From: an uncultured Flavobacteriaceae bacterium
GTDB taxonomy: Bacteria > Bacteroidota > Bacteroidia > Flavobacteriales > Flavobacteriaceae
NCBI GenBank assembly: GCA_947494825.1
Contig: CANLWN010000002.1
Location: forward strand, 682,001-746,000
Direction of reading: 5' to 3'
Length of the DNA stretch: 64,000 bases
Shown: one piece after another, positions 38,469 to 47,908 of the stretch
How the letters are laid out: every line of letters begins with the position of its first letter
Numbering within the stretch: the first letter of the stretch is position 1
Translations under genes and position numbers: made by a program
Notes under the pieces: generated by a model
The model's database searches: none
Told to the model about the DNA's origin: nothing
The model's input: the letters and a program-made list of their open reading frames with translations, nothing else

Positions 38469-39845
38469 TCAGTGAAACCCTATGGACTGCCCTTCAATGA
38501 CCTTCTTGAGTTCATCAAAACCCAACCCGCCATAATTTCCAGAACTCATCAGCAACAGTACGGAATTGTTGAAATCCTGTTCAAAGAGAAAGTCCCTGAA
38601 CCCTGTGGCATCGGTAAAGGTCACTAGGTCATCGCGCTGAAAGGCCTCGGCAATCTGCGGGGCACTTACCTCTGTCAATTGCTTAATTTTTACCGCTTCA
38701 GGAGAATAGAAGACCACAGCGGTGTCTGCGCTGCGAAGTGTACCTTGGTATTCCTTTAAAAATTCCGCATTTAGACTGCTATAGGTATGTAATTCAAGGC
38801 AGGCGATCAATTTTCTATCCGGATACTGCTCCTTCACCGCATCCGTGGTTGCTGCTACCTTGCTGGGCGAATGGGCAAAATCTTTATAGGCTACGCAAAA
38901 ATCGGTCTCGGTAATTTTCTCCAAACGTTTGGAAGCCCCCTTAAAGGTGGCAATGGCTTCAAAAAAGGCATCTTCGTCCACACCCATATGTTGACAGATC
39001 CATTTTGCTCCTGCCAAGTTGTTAAGATTGTGTTTTCCAAAAACTGCAATGGGCATGGGCCCCTCAGGGGTCTCGAGCAGTGTTTCCCCGGCAACCACGG
39101 AATAGTCAGCGGTGCCATAGGGTATTTTTCGAATGGCATTTTCGGACGCGTCCACAATGTCTTTTACCGCCTCGTCCTCCGCATTATAGGTAATACTGCC
39201 CCCTTTAACGATGCTGTCCACAAAAATTCTGAATTGCGCTTTATAATTTTCATAGGTGGGAAACACATTGATGTGATCCCAAGCAATTCCGCTCAGAAGC
39301 GCTATATTGGGCCTATATAGATGAAATTTGGGCCGGCGATCTATCGGTGATGACAAATATTCATCGCCTTCCAAAACGATAAAGTCATTGTCCTCGGTTA
39401 AATGCACCATACGGTCAAACCCTTCCAATTGAGCGCCCACCATAAAATCTACCTGGCGCCCATGATAATTTAGCACGTGTAGTATCATGGAAGTTATGGT
39501 CGTCTTTCCATGGCTTCCGCCTATGACCACCCGGGTCTTATTCCGTGACTGTTCGTACAGAAATTCGGGATAGGAATAGATCTTAAGTTGCAGTTCCTGG
39601 GCCTTTAACAATTCTGGATTGTCCGGTTTAGCGTGCATGCCCAGAATAACCGCATCCAAGTTGGAATGGATTTTCTCAGGGAACCATCCAAAGGGTTCCG
39701 GCAGGATTCCTTTTGCCCCTAACCTACTTTTTGATGGTTCAAAAATCACATCGTCGCTTCCTGTTACGGCGTACCCCTTATGAAGTAGTGCTAACGCCAA
39801 ATTGTGCATGGCACTGCCCCCTATGGCGATAAAATGGATGTTCAT
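38469..39845 (-). CDS. mpl: UDP-N-acetylmuramate:L-alanyl-gamma-D-glutamyl-meso-diaminopimelate ligase
   Basis: Mpl attaches the recycled murein tripeptide to UDP-MurNAc in the cytoplasm and so returns peptidoglycan fragments to synthesis. From the ATG at 39845 the protein has 458 residues: an N-terminal Mur domain starting MNIHFIAIGGSAMHNLALAL, the ATP-binding loop GSHGKTT at 110-116, LSGIAWDHINVF near 210 and the C-terminal domain with YKDFAHSPSKVAAT. An in-frame start at 39896 would add 17 residues not seen in the family. Confidence 0.92.
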   Translation of the reverse strand: MNIHFIAIGGSAMHNLALALLHKGYAVTGSDDVIFEPSKSRLGAKGILPEPFGWFPEKIHSNLDAVILGMHAKPDNPELLKAQELQLKIYSYPEFLYEQSRNKTRVVIGGSHGKTTITSMILHVLNYHGRQVDFMVGAQLEGFDRMVHLTEDNDFIVLEGDEYLSSPIDRRPKFHLYRPNIALLSGIAWDHINVFPTYENYKAQFRIFVDSIVKGGSITYNAEDEAVKDIVDASENAIRKIPYGTADYSVVAGETLLETPEGPMPIAVFGKHNLNNLAGAKWICQHMGVDEDAFFEAIATFKGASKRLEKITETDFCVAYKDFAHSPSKVAATTDAVKEQYPDRKLIACLELHTYSSLNAEFLKEYQGTLRSADTAVVFYSPEAVKIKQLTEVSAPQIAEAFQRDDLVTFTDATGFRDFLFEQDFNNSVLLLMSSGNYGGLGFDELKKVIEGQSIGFH

Positions 39846-39953
39846 ATCAATGCTGAGATTATGCGGTAAAGATAGCGATTGAAACTGCGTTGGCAAACTG
39901 ATGCCGAACGGAACATAATTTATATCTTAGTATGCACCATTAAAAAGGAAAAT

Positions 39954-40262
39954 ATGAATATATCGGATATCGTTTCAGAGGAAATCATGCCGGGCTATCA
40001 TGGTAAATTGATTCATGCCCAAACCATGAGCCTGGTCTATTGGGAGGTAGAGCAGGGTGCCGAAGTACCAGAGCACCATCATATCAACGAACAGCTAATG
40101 CAGGTTCTTGAAGGTACCTTTGAGCTCACGGTGGGAGGCAGCACCAAGGTCTACCTGCCCGGGGATTTTGTGGTTATCCCACCAAACGTTCCCCATAGCG
40201 GGAAAGCGGTGACAAGCTGTAGGTTAATGGATATTTTTAGCCCTGTACGGGAATATAAATAG
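39954..40262 (+). CDS. Cupin-domain protein
   Basis: This is a single small cupin barrel of 102 residues from the ATG at 39954, which has AAAAAGGAA just upstream. Cupin motif 1 is PEHHHINEQLMQVLEG near residue 40 with three His and a Glu as metal ligands. Motif 2 is PGDFVVIPPNVPHSG near 75 with the fourth His. The substrate is unknown. It is 8 bp before an SDR gene on the same strand, so the pair is probably an operon. Confidence 0.85.
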   Translation: MNISDIVSEEIMPGYHGKLIHAQTMSLVYWEVEQGAEVPEHHHINEQLMQVLEGTFELTVGGSTKVYLPGDFVVIPPNVPHSGKAVTSCRLMDIFSPVREYK

Positions 40263-40270
40263 ACGTTTGT

Positions 40271-41056
40271 ATGCAGATTTCACTGAAAGGAAAAAAAGCC
40301 CTTGTGGGCGGTAGCAGCAAGGGTATTGGAAAGGCCATAGCACAGCAACTGGCGGCAAGTGGCGCCAGTGTTACCTTGATGGCGAGAAGTGCCGATACTT
40401 TACAGGATATCATTACAGAACTTCCCAAAGACCAGGGCCAAAGGCACCAGTATTTGGAGGTTGATTTTTATGATTTTGAAGCCTACAAAAAGATAATTTC
40501 CAGTTATTTTGAGACCCATACAGTAGACATATTGATCAACAACACCCAAGGCCCAAAAGCGGGCAGTGCGCTCGAAAAAAAGGTATCGGATTACCAAGAA
40601 GCTTTTGACCTGCTTTTTAAAACGGTGGTCTACACCACCGAACAGGCCTTACAAGGCATGTTGGCGCAGCGCTATGGCAGGATTATCAACGTAGCCTCGG
40701 TTTCCGTTAAAGAACCCCTTTCCTATCTGGCCCTTTCCAATAGCATTAGGGCAGCTGTGGTTACCTGGGCCAAAACCCTGGCTGGCGATGTAGGGAGTCA
40801 TCAGATTACGGTGAACAACATCTTAACAGGATATTTTGATACAGAGCGTATTGCGCAGCTTAATGCCGCAAAGGCCCAACAGTTGGGTGTTCCAATTTCC
40901 GAGGTCAGGGCGGATATGGAGTCCAGGGTGCCCTTAAAACGGATCGGAGATCCTGTGGAGTACGGATATCTGGCGACGTTTTTGGCATCGGAAGCGGCTT
41001 CCTATATTACTGGCGCCAGTATTCCGATAGATGGAGGTCTGTTGAAATCACTTTAA
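40271..41056 (+). CDS. SDR-family oxidoreductase lacking the YxxxK motif
   Basis: This is a Rossmann-fold short-chain dehydrogenase of 261 residues. The cofactor loop GGSSKGIG is at 13-20 and the structural motif NNTQG near 90 is present. The C-terminal block SYITGASIPIDGGL is typical of 3-oxoacyl-ACP reductase-like members. In place of the catalytic Y-x-x-x-K the protein reads LALSN at 153-157 (Ser143 and Ser145 remain), so classical proton relay should not work unless neighbouring Tyr152 takes part. The gene overlaps the convergent TPR gene by 4 bp. Confidence 0.85.
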   Translation: MQISLKGKKALVGGSSKGIGKAIAQQLAASGASVTLMARSADTLQDIITELPKDQGQRHQYLEVDFYDFEAYKKIISSYFETHTVDILINNTQGPKAGSALEKKVSDYQEAFDLLFKTVVYTTEQALQGMLAQRYGRIINVASVSVKEPLSYLALSNSIRAAVVTWAKTLAGDVGSHQITVNNILTGYFDTERIAQLNAAKAQQLGVPISEVRADMESRVPLKRIGDPVEYGYLATFLASEAASYITGASIPIDGGLLKSL

Positions 41057-41934
41057 AGCAAAGCCCGTATAACTTCCCGCTCTTCCAGAGCAGGTTTAAA
41101 GGTGGGACGATCGGCAAGTGCCTTTTCTACCCAAGAACTGGCCTGTTCCATAGCCCCTTGATGGCGATACAATTTGGCCATGCGATAGTAGGCCCAATAC
41201 AAGGGCACTCCGTCCTTAACGGTAAAATTATTGATATAGGCCCCCATGTGTTGAATTCCCTTTTCCAATTGAATCCCATAATCACTGCAGACCTTTCCAA
41301 TCTGATAGTTCAGCTGATTTCGGGGAACACTACCTAAATTGGATAAATAGGACAGCGCTCTTTTATAGTGTTGTTCCGCTTTTAAGGGTTCATCGTCATA
41401 TTCGCATACGTACCCAAGGGCCAAATATCCCTCAAAAGGAGAAATGGCCTTTAACTCCCTGGCATATTTGTACGCTTTTGAAGTGCTTCCTCCTACGATT
41501 CCGGGTATGGAAACATAAAGATCCACGAGGGCCCACCGGGCTTCAATGTGATTAGGGTTTAGCTCTACAGCCTTTGTGAAGCCTTCCTTTATTCTTCCCA
41601 AGAGCATTAATGCCCGTAATTTGCTGCTGTTTTGGGCCTTTCGTGCCAATACCCCGCCATATCTAAACTGATATTCCGGGTTTTGGGGGTAGGTATCGGT
41701 CAATTCTTCGTAAATCCCTATGGCTTTGTCCCATTTGCCCTGCAGGCCGTAGACCTCTCCCAATTTATCCATCAAGCCGGGGGCAAAGCGAATATTTGCA
41801 GCTCTAAGGAGTGCCATTTCCGCTTCCTCATACTTTTTAAGCTCCAGATAATGGTCCACTTTGATCAGGACCTCCTGCTGGCCCAAGGAAAAAAAGGGTA
41901 TACAGAACACGAACAGCGCCTTCCAAAATTTCAT
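41053..41934 (-). CDS. Tetratricopeptide-repeat protein, exported
   Basis: The 293 residues begin with a signal peptide ending FFSLGQ. At least six helix-turn-helix TPR units follow, for example LMDKLGEVYGLQGKWDKAIG and YWAYYRMAKLYRHQGAMEQA. TPRs are protein-binding scaffolds; the partner is unknown. It is a single gene between the SDR and DoxX genes. Confidence 0.75.
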   Translation of the reverse strand: MKFWKALFVFCIPFFSLGQQEVLIKVDHYLELKKYEEAEMALLRAANIRFAPGLMDKLGEVYGLQGKWDKAIGIYEELTDTYPQNPEYQFRYGGVLARKAQNSSKLRALMLLGRIKEGFTKAVELNPNHIEARWALVDLYVSIPGIVGGSTSKAYKYARELKAISPFEGYLALGYVCEYDDEPLKAEQHYKRALSYLSNLGSVPRNQLNYQIGKVCSDYGIQLEKGIQHMGAYINNFTVKDGVPLYWAYYRMAKLYRHQGAMEQASSWVEKALADRPTFKPALEEREVIRALL

Positions 41935-42144
41935 AGCACATTAAAGATTTGGTCCTTAGTCGAAACGAAATTCTTAACCTTAATCGTATATTTTTTTGTG
42001 GTTTTCTTTATCGGTCAAGGCCCGCATTCTGTGGTAAGCGGAGCTACCCGAAGGCAGAAATCGGCCAACAAATTTGAAAAATTCGTATTTATTCGTCATT
42101 TTTTTTTATAAATTGTTAGCTATCTAACGTAAAAACAACAAACT

Positions 42145-42522
42145 ATGAATTCAAAAGTCTTATTGATCCTTAGAATTATCTTGGGTCTTTTCCTCCTTCT
42201 TTTTGGATCGAACAAGTTTCTCGACTTTATGCCTCCTTTTGAGCTACCGGAGGCCGCAATGGCCTATTTTGGGGCTCTGGCCTCGGCCAAGGTAATCCCC
42301 TATTTAGTGGGTATTGTGGAAATTGCAGCAGGTCTCTCATTATTGCTGAACAAATACGCCTCCTTGATGATGTTGATTTTGATGAGCGTATCGATCAATG
42401 CGGTACTTTTCCATGCCACCTTGGATCCCGGCAACATTGTTCCGGCCCTGGTGCTCTTATTGCTGAATATTGCAATGTTGTACGGTTATAAAAACAACTA
42501 TAAGGATATCCTAAAGGGGTAA
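42145..42522 (+). CDS. DoxX-family membrane protein
   Basis: The 125-residue integral membrane protein has four hydrophobic helices, starting LLILRIILGLFLLLFGSNKF. The overall pattern matches DoxX-like proteins, which occur in thiosulfate-quinone oxidoreductases but mostly have no known function. An inverted repeat GTTAG-CTAT-CTAAC lies about 20 bp upstream. A strong terminator follows. Confidence 0.8.
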   Translation: MNSKVLLILRIILGLFLLLFGSNKFLDFMPPFELPEAAMAYFGALASAKVIPYLVGIVEIAAGLSLLLNKYASLMMLILMSVSINAVLFHATLDPGNIVPALVLLLLNIAMLYGYKNNYKDILKG

Positions 42523-42540
42523 TATAGAAGAAACATATGC

Positions 42541-42571
42541 AAAGCGGCACCGCCAAAAACAGTGCCGCTTT
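42541..42571 (+). terminator. Terminator after the DoxX gene
   Basis: A 10-bp perfect stem, AAAGCGGCAC (42541-42550) with GTGCCGCTTT (42562-42571), is followed by more T residues. It lies between the convergent DoxX and LytTR genes. Confidence 0.9.
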
Positions 42572-42590
42572 TTTTATTCCAAGATTTGAA

Positions 42591-43322
42591 TCACAAGCTC
42601 ATTTTATCCTTGAAAATATAGGATTGCCGCCTAGAGACCTCCAATTCTTCCCCATTGATCATGGTCAATTTTAATTTTCCATTGAACCAGGGTACTACAC
42701 TTTTGATAAAGTTGATGTTGATAATCTGTTGTCTATTGGCCCTGAAAAAATTTTGAGCTGGCAGTTTTTCAGCTACCTGGTTCAGGGACTTGTACAGCAT
42801 GGGTTTTTGGTTTTCAAAGTAGACTCGGGTATAGTTCCCCACGATTTCGAAATGGGAAATCTCCCCAATCTTTACCAACCAGCACTTTTCGCCATCCTTA
42901 ATGAAAATTTGGCTCTTCTCTGTAAGTCGTTCCACGCTTGTTTCCCCCTCTCCAAGTCCATCTTGCCACTTTGATCTAACCTTGTCCATAGCCAAGGCGA
43001 ACCGCTTGGCATTGATAGGCTTTAATAAGTAGTCCAGGGCATTGTACTCGAAGGATTTAATGGCATATTCATCAAAGGCGGTGGTAAAGATGGTAATAGG
43101 CACCTCATCTAGCATTTCCAACAGTTCAAATCCATCTTTTTCGGGCATGTTGATATCCAAAAACAGCAGGTCGGGGCGTTTCTCTTGGATGAGTTCATAC
43201 CCCTTGTCCACATTTTCGGCCTCGCCCAACAATTCAATTTCCCCATGGCCTTTAATGAGCTCCTTCAACTCGTTGCGTGCCAAACGTGAATCTTCTACAA
43301 TTACTGCCTTAATGGTGCTCAT
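42591..43322 (-). CDS. LytTR-family response regulator
   Basis: The 243 residues have a receiver domain (about 1-120) with the phosphoacceptor Asp56 in LLFLDINMPEKDG and the switch Thr in ITIFTTAFDEYA. A LytTR DNA-binding domain (about 138-240) contains HFEIVGNYTRVYFENQ and FFRANRQQIININFIKSV. Its start overlaps the kinase gene's stop by 4 bp, so the two form a two-component pair. Targets are unknown. Confidence 0.92.
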   Translation of the reverse strand: MSTIKAVIVEDSRLARNELKELIKGHGEIELLGEAENVDKGYELIQEKRPDLLFLDINMPEKDGFELLEMLDEVPITIFTTAFDEYAIKSFEYNALDYLLKPINAKRFALAMDKVRSKWQDGLGEGETSVERLTEKSQIFIKDGEKCWLVKIGEISHFEIVGNYTRVYFENQKPMLYKSLNQVAEKLPAQNFFRANRQQIININFIKSVVPWFNGKLKLTMINGEELEVSRRQSYIFKDKMSL

Positions 43323-44377
43323 GCCAGCGGAATTTTAATATTGGCTACTACTTCGTCCTTTTCTTCGGTCAGGGAGAAAACGGCCGTGTCCCCATAGAGA
43401 AGGTGTAAACGTCGCCTTATGTTCTCCAAACCCAATTGGGTAGAACCCTTGGCCATCTGTAACTTCCCAGTATTGATTACCTTAATGCATAATCGATCCT
43501 TGTCAATCTCGGTCTTTAAAAGGATTCTTCCACCCCCCTTCAGGTTCGAAATGCCATGTTTGGCGGCATTTTCCACCAGCAATTGCACAATCATGGGCGG
43601 AATGGCAAGTGTTAGGGTTTCGGGCGCCACTTCCTTTATAAATTGTAGGCGGTCCTCCAATTGGATCTTGGACAGATCGATATAGTTCTCCACCATTTCC
43701 AGTTCTTCCTCCAACGCAATGGCATTGACATTGTTCTTGGTCAGGGAATAGCGGAGTATTTCGGAAAGCTTGGTCAGCATGTCCCTGGACTTCTCCACGT
43801 CCTCCAACATTAGACCTCGAATATTGTTGAGACTGTTGAACATAAAGTGCGGATTGATCTGCCCCTTGAGCGTATTCAACTGCGCTTGTTTTAGGGTAGC
43901 GTTCAACTGCAGCCGTTCTATCCTATCCGCGTTCAACTTTAATAGCGCCTTGATGACCAGATAACATACCACCCAACCAAAAATGACCAGTACCGAATTC
44001 AGGAACAAGACCCACCAACTGTCATAGATTGACAGGATGGTCAGGTCAATTTCATTCTCTATCGGCATGTATTTCCCATAGAAATGTCCGAACAGATAGC
44101 CCAACGCTCCATACAGCATGGAGATAAGAAACGTGGCCAGAACCACCTTGATGATCTCTTTCACACCAAAACCCTCCATGGAGACATTCCGTTTTAGGTA
44201 AGTGCGTAACAAATGGGTACTGAACACCCCAATAAAAATACCTGCCAAATTGGAATAGAACAAAAACTCAAAACTGGCCTTTTTTAGCACGAAAACAGAA
44301 AGGAGGTTCACTGAACTCCAGCCCAGTAGTTGTAGTAACCAATAAATCCTATTCCGCTTGCTAGGTGTTAACTCCAT
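43319..44377 (-). CDS. LytS/YehU-type sensor histidine kinase
   Basis: The 352 residues have four hydrophobic segments in the first 145 and a linker helix. The His-kinase region with the phosphorylated His177 in QINPHFMFNSLNNIRGL follows, then an ATPase domain (LLVENAAKHGISNLKGGG, GLENIRRRLHLLYG). There is no extracellular sensing domain of any size, so the signal is probably sensed in the membrane. It forms a pair with the LytTR regulator. Confidence 0.92.
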   Translation of the reverse strand: MELTPSKRNRIYWLLQLLGWSSVNLLSVFVLKKASFEFLFYSNLAGIFIGVFSTHLLRTYLKRNVSMEGFGVKEIIKVVLATFLISMLYGALGYLFGHFYGKYMPIENEIDLTILSIYDSWWVLFLNSVLVIFGWVVCYLVIKALLKLNADRIERLQLNATLKQAQLNTLKGQINPHFMFNSLNNIRGLMLEDVEKSRDMLTKLSEILRYSLTKNNVNAIALEEELEMVENYIDLSKIQLEDRLQFIKEVAPETLTLAIPPMIVQLLVENAAKHGISNLKGGGRILLKTEIDKDRLCIKVINTGKLQMAKGSTQLGLENIRRRLHLLYGDTAVFSLTEEKDEVVANIKIPLA

Positions 44378-44739
44378 AGGTTCCCTTTGATCGTTTCAAA
44401 TTTAAGCTAATCGATTGGATATCTGCCCCTCATTGTGGGAGATGGTAAACGGTTCTTAAATTCAACATTGGATTCAGGAATATCCATATGCTGACACATC
44501 CAAGGAAACGGAACCCGTATCTCTTTTTGAATGATCCATTTGTATCCCATACTTCGCTCCCCATCTTTTATAGGATAACGTCAATAATAATCGTAACCAC
44601 TAATTTTGCTATTGCTATCATCGCTTGCTATTTAAGGTTCTTATTTGAATTATAGGGTAAAAGTAATGGCATTGAAGTGCCTGCCCAACCAAAATATGGC
44701 CAGTGGTAAAATTTGGGAAGTGAACGGTAAACACAAAAA
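44378..44739. other. Intergenic region upstream of the two-component operon
   Basis: No open frame here looks like a gene. At the kinase end the minus strand reads TAAATTTG (44404-44397), a perfect -7 element about 20 nt before the ATG. The remainder is AT-rich with no repeat I can support beyond a short GGCA...TGCC pair near 44670. Confidence 0.5.
44397..44404 (-). promoter_or_regulatory. -7 promoter element of the LytS-LytTR operon
   Basis: The minus strand reads TAAATTTG, 19 nt before the kinase ATG at 44377. No TTTG is found at the -33 position. Confidence 0.5.
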
Positions 44740-44764
44740 AAAAGGGAGCTGATTGCCCCCTTTT
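44740..44764 (-). terminator. Terminator after the S9 peptidase gene
   Basis: AAAAGGG (44740-44746) pairs with CCCTTTT (44758-44764), with two more GC pairs inside a single mismatch. On the minus strand it is followed by nine T. It lies 35 bp past the peptidase stop. Confidence 0.85.
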
Positions 44765-44799
44765 CTTATCATCCTGCGTGTACAGAAATAGCAGTTTCT

Positions 44800-47112
44800 T
44801 TAATCCTTGATAGGCGTAGGCATTTCTGTCTGTCCCAAATGCTTGGCATAAAAACCTACCATGGCCTTGTATAGGGCAATGCGGTTTTCCTCTTTGCCAA
44901 AACCATGACCCTCATCATACCGTACCATATAGGGTACGTCGTAACCTTTGGACCTAAGCGCACTGACAATTTGATCGGACTCGTCAATGTTGACCCGGGG
45001 ATCGTTGGCACCCTGTACCACGAACAAGGGTTTTTTAATCTTGTCGATCTGATATACGGGCGACACTTCTTCCATAATGGCCTTTTCCTCGGCAATATCC
45101 TCGTCGTACCAGATTTCCTTGATAATCTTCAGATAGGGTTTCCAATAGGGCGGAATGGTCTTCATAAAGGTGAACAAGTTGGACACCCCAACATAATCCA
45201 CCCCGCAGGCGTATAGATCCGGGGTCTTGGTGAGTCCCCGTAACACGGCATATCCGCCGTGACTGCCTCCATAAATAGCGGCTTTGTCCTTGTCTACCCA
45301 CCCTTGGTCTATGACATACCGCAATCCGTCCTCCACGTCATCCATGGCCTTTCTACCTATTTGTTTAAAGCCCGATTCCAGGAACTTTTTCCCGTAGCCT
45401 CCCGAAATCCTGAAGTTGACCTGTAGCGTCGCGTATCCCCTACTGGCAAATAACTGTGACTCCGGATTAAAGCCCCAGGAATCACGTATGCCCTGTGGCC
45501 CACCATGCGGGTTCACGATAACAGGAACCTTCTGTCCTTTCAGGGCTGCCTTGGGAAGGGTAATGTATCCGTGTATGGTGAGTCCGTCCCTACTGGTAAA
45601 GGTAATGGGGCGCATCTCGGCCATATCGGCCTCCTTTAATTGTGGCATGAGGTTGAAAACTTGCTTAAACTCATCCTTTTGGACGTCATAGGAATAGTAT
45701 ACGCCGTAAACCTTATCGCTATTGACGTAAATGAGGTAATGGTTCTCGTCATCGGTAAAATCGGCTATACTGTACTGTTTGCCCTCAAATTCCTTTTCGA
45801 ATTTGGCGTGCAGGTTTTTGTAATAATCACTTACCGGAACGATCACTTTTTTCTCCCCCTCGTACTCAAAATAATCCAGTTCATAATTTCGTTTTCTTGA
45901 GGTAGCAAGATCGGAAACATCGTATTGGTCATGGGAAAAGACCTTTTTTAGTTGTTTGTCCTCCTTAAGATCGTACAGGACAACTTCGGACTTATCACTA
46001 TTCAGATTGGAAACCACATAAGCGTCATGTGGATTTTCAGTGGCATAGTTGAATTGCTGGATACCAAAGGCATCCTTCCAGTTTAGACTCTTAATAACTT
46101 CGTATTTACCGTCTTCCTTTGCATAGTAGAGATCCTGTTCCACACCATCCCTGATTCGCGTAAACGCCCTTAGATTGCCATTTTTATCAAAATCATAACC
46201 GGCGATGGGGTTAGCGGCATCCTTATTTTCATACAATTGCTTCATTTCCCCGGTAAGCACGTTTATTTTGTACGGATCAAAAATCTGTGGGTTGTTCTTG
46301 TTCAATGAAATAATGATGTGGTCTTTGTCCTCTTTGAGCAGTTCTAAAAAGTTGGTCTGTACCCCCTCAAAAGGGGTCAAATCCTTAAGGTCGGAACCAT
46401 CGAGGTTCACGGCGTACAAATGGTAGTTCTCATCACCACCCTGGTCCATCAGATAGACCAATCGTTCATTGTTTACCCAGCCGTAGCCACGGACCAGTTC
46501 TTCCTTTTCCTCAATGGCTCGGGTTACCTTACCGCTGGCAATCTCCTTGACCTGTATGTGTCTCTTGCCATTGGCGTCCTTCTCCCGATAAGACAGGTAT
46601 TTTCCATTAGGGGAAAAGCGAAAGGTAGAGGCCTTGGGCCGCGCAAAGTAGTCCTCTACGGTGTACCTGTAATCTCCAACGTCCAAAGCTGCCAGGGCTA
46701 TCAGTTCCTCCTCCGAACTTACCAGATCCGGATTCCCGGGAATGATCTTTACGGTCTTTTCCAAAGCCAGGGGAAGTTCCATTCCACCTTGATAAAAGGT
46801 GCCTTCCATTTTATCTCCGGTTAGTTTCCCCACATACTTTATGCCCGCTTGCTTAAAGGAGATGGTCAATTGATCCCCCTGAAAAATGGTCTCGTCCATA
46901 GGGATATCCGTAGCCCCTTGGGAAGGACTATCCATAGTAGCCGCGTAATCCCCATCGGTTTCCGTGACGTTGAATACCAGGGGCATTTCCATACCCTGTA
47001 TAGAGAGTGTGCCCTTCCATGATCCTACCACTTCTTGGGCGTAGGCCTGCATGGACAATACAAATAGTACTGTGGCCAAAATTCCTTTTAGTTTGTTCAT
47101 GTGATTTTTCAT
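44800..47112 (-). CDS. S9-family prolyl oligopeptidase-like peptidase, secreted
   Basis: This is a serine peptidase of the S9 clan, probably acting on short peptides in the periplasm. I chose the ATG at 47112, which has AAAAAAGG just upstream and starts a signal peptide ending MQAYAQ; the ATG at 47100 is also possible. The protein has 770 residues. Residues about 25-120 form an extra small beta domain (GSWKGTLSIQGMEMPLVFNV). A beta-propeller follows, then the hydrolase domain with nucleophile Ser617 in YGGSHGGYA, Asp in VVQGANDPRVN and His in YDEGHGFG. It has its own promoter and terminator. Confidence 0.9.
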   Translation of the reverse strand: MKNHMNKLKGILATVLFVLSMQAYAQEVVGSWKGTLSIQGMEMPLVFNVTETDGDYAATMDSPSQGATDIPMDETIFQGDQLTISFKQAGIKYVGKLTGDKMEGTFYQGGMELPLALEKTVKIIPGNPDLVSSEEELIALAALDVGDYRYTVEDYFARPKASTFRFSPNGKYLSYREKDANGKRHIQVKEIASGKVTRAIEEKEELVRGYGWVNNERLVYLMDQGGDENYHLYAVNLDGSDLKDLTPFEGVQTNFLELLKEDKDHIIISLNKNNPQIFDPYKINVLTGEMKQLYENKDAANPIAGYDFDKNGNLRAFTRIRDGVEQDLYYAKEDGKYEVIKSLNWKDAFGIQQFNYATENPHDAYVVSNLNSDKSEVVLYDLKEDKQLKKVFSHDQYDVSDLATSRKRNYELDYFEYEGEKKVIVPVSDYYKNLHAKFEKEFEGKQYSIADFTDDENHYLIYVNSDKVYGVYYSYDVQKDEFKQVFNLMPQLKEADMAEMRPITFTSRDGLTIHGYITLPKAALKGQKVPVIVNPHGGPQGIRDSWGFNPESQLFASRGYATLQVNFRISGGYGKKFLESGFKQIGRKAMDDVEDGLRYVIDQGWVDKDKAAIYGGSHGGYAVLRGLTKTPDLYACGVDYVGVSNLFTFMKTIPPYWKPYLKIIKEIWYDEDIAEEKAIMEEVSPVYQIDKIKKPLFVVQGANDPRVNIDESDQIVSALRSKGYDVPYMVRYDEGHGFGKEENRIALYKAMVGFYAKHLGQTEMPTPIKD

Positions 47113-47234
47113 TTTGCCTTTTTTGATGTTAAACCTTTTTCTACAAAAATTTGGTGTGTTTTGCAATGTGTATTCCATTAGTTAACCTAAGCGGGCTTTT
47201 GTTACAAAAACAGGGTGCCAATTTCTGATGTAGG

Positions 47235-47242
47235 CAAATATA
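47235..47242 (-). promoter_or_regulatory. -7 promoter element of the S9 peptidase gene
   Basis: The minus strand reads TATATTTG, a perfect TAnnTTTG match. The predicted leader is about 115 nt, longer than at other genes in the window. Confidence 0.4.
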
Positions 47243-47325
47243 AGCTTGCCAAAAGCTGTTGGAACGGAATATATGGTAAGCGGTAAATATCAAAACCCGA
47301 ACGGGTGATCAACTTTAGAAGATAG

Positions 47326-47850
47326 TTACTTTCTTTGCGGGGGGTATTTGGAAAAAACCTTGGCCACTACCCTGTTCAGAACATCTTCCCGAACACTTGG
47401 CGAGGCATTGTCCCTATAGGAGCTCTCACTAACGCCTTGCCAGAAGAGTGCGTCTTTTTGACTATCGACAAAATCGAAAATAATTTCCCGCGATAGATTG
47501 GGTTGCCCAACCGGTATGCCTATGGAGACACCTCCACCAACATTTCTCCCTGACCCGCCCAGGCCAACGCCCACGGCACTGTTGCTTGGACTCCTATAGG
47601 ACCTGCTCTGAATATTGATCAAAAAATCAGGCTCTTCGGCCTTCAAAATTCCTTTCGCCTGCATTGCGGAATCTACCGCTTTTATCAAACGTTTGGTATC
47701 CAGATCGCTTAGGCCGGTATCCATGTCCGGGTAGTAATTGTACGTCGTATAATTGGAAAAATCCGTTCCCTTGTCATAGTCATAGTCTACCCGTACCGCA
47801 TTGCACGACCCAAGGAGCAGGACCAATAACACAAAAGATAGCTTTTTCAT
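47326..47850 (-). CDS. DUF4136-type lipoprotein
   Basis: The 174 residues have a lipoprotein signal with Cys16 (LLLGSC) and match the DUF4136 pattern: VDYDYDKGTDFSNYTTYNYY near the start, AMQAKGILKAEEPDFLINIQ in the middle, and a Gly-rich segment (GVGLGGSGRNVGGGVSIGI) before FWQGVSESSY. The family is common in the Gram-negative envelope and has no established function. It lies 58 bp after obgE on the same strand. Confidence 0.82.
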   Translation of the reverse strand: MKKLSFVLLVLLLGSCNAVRVDYDYDKGTDFSNYTTYNYYPDMDTGLSDLDTKRLIKAVDSAMQAKGILKAEEPDFLINIQSRSYRSPSNSAVGVGLGGSGRNVGGGVSIGIPVGQPNLSREIIFDFVDSQKDALFWQGVSESSYRDNASPSVREDVLNRVVAKVFSKYPPQRK

Positions 47851-47908
47851 GACCAGGACTTTATATAAAAATAATGAAAATAGTAGTTGGCCCGTAAGAA
47901 AGCGGGGC

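Noticed and set aside
41990-42070. GC-richer patch with CCGC...GCGG arms considered as a tRNA remnant or attachment site
   Set aside because: It cannot be folded into a cloverleaf, there is no T-loop sequence, and no integrase or duplicated flank is present.
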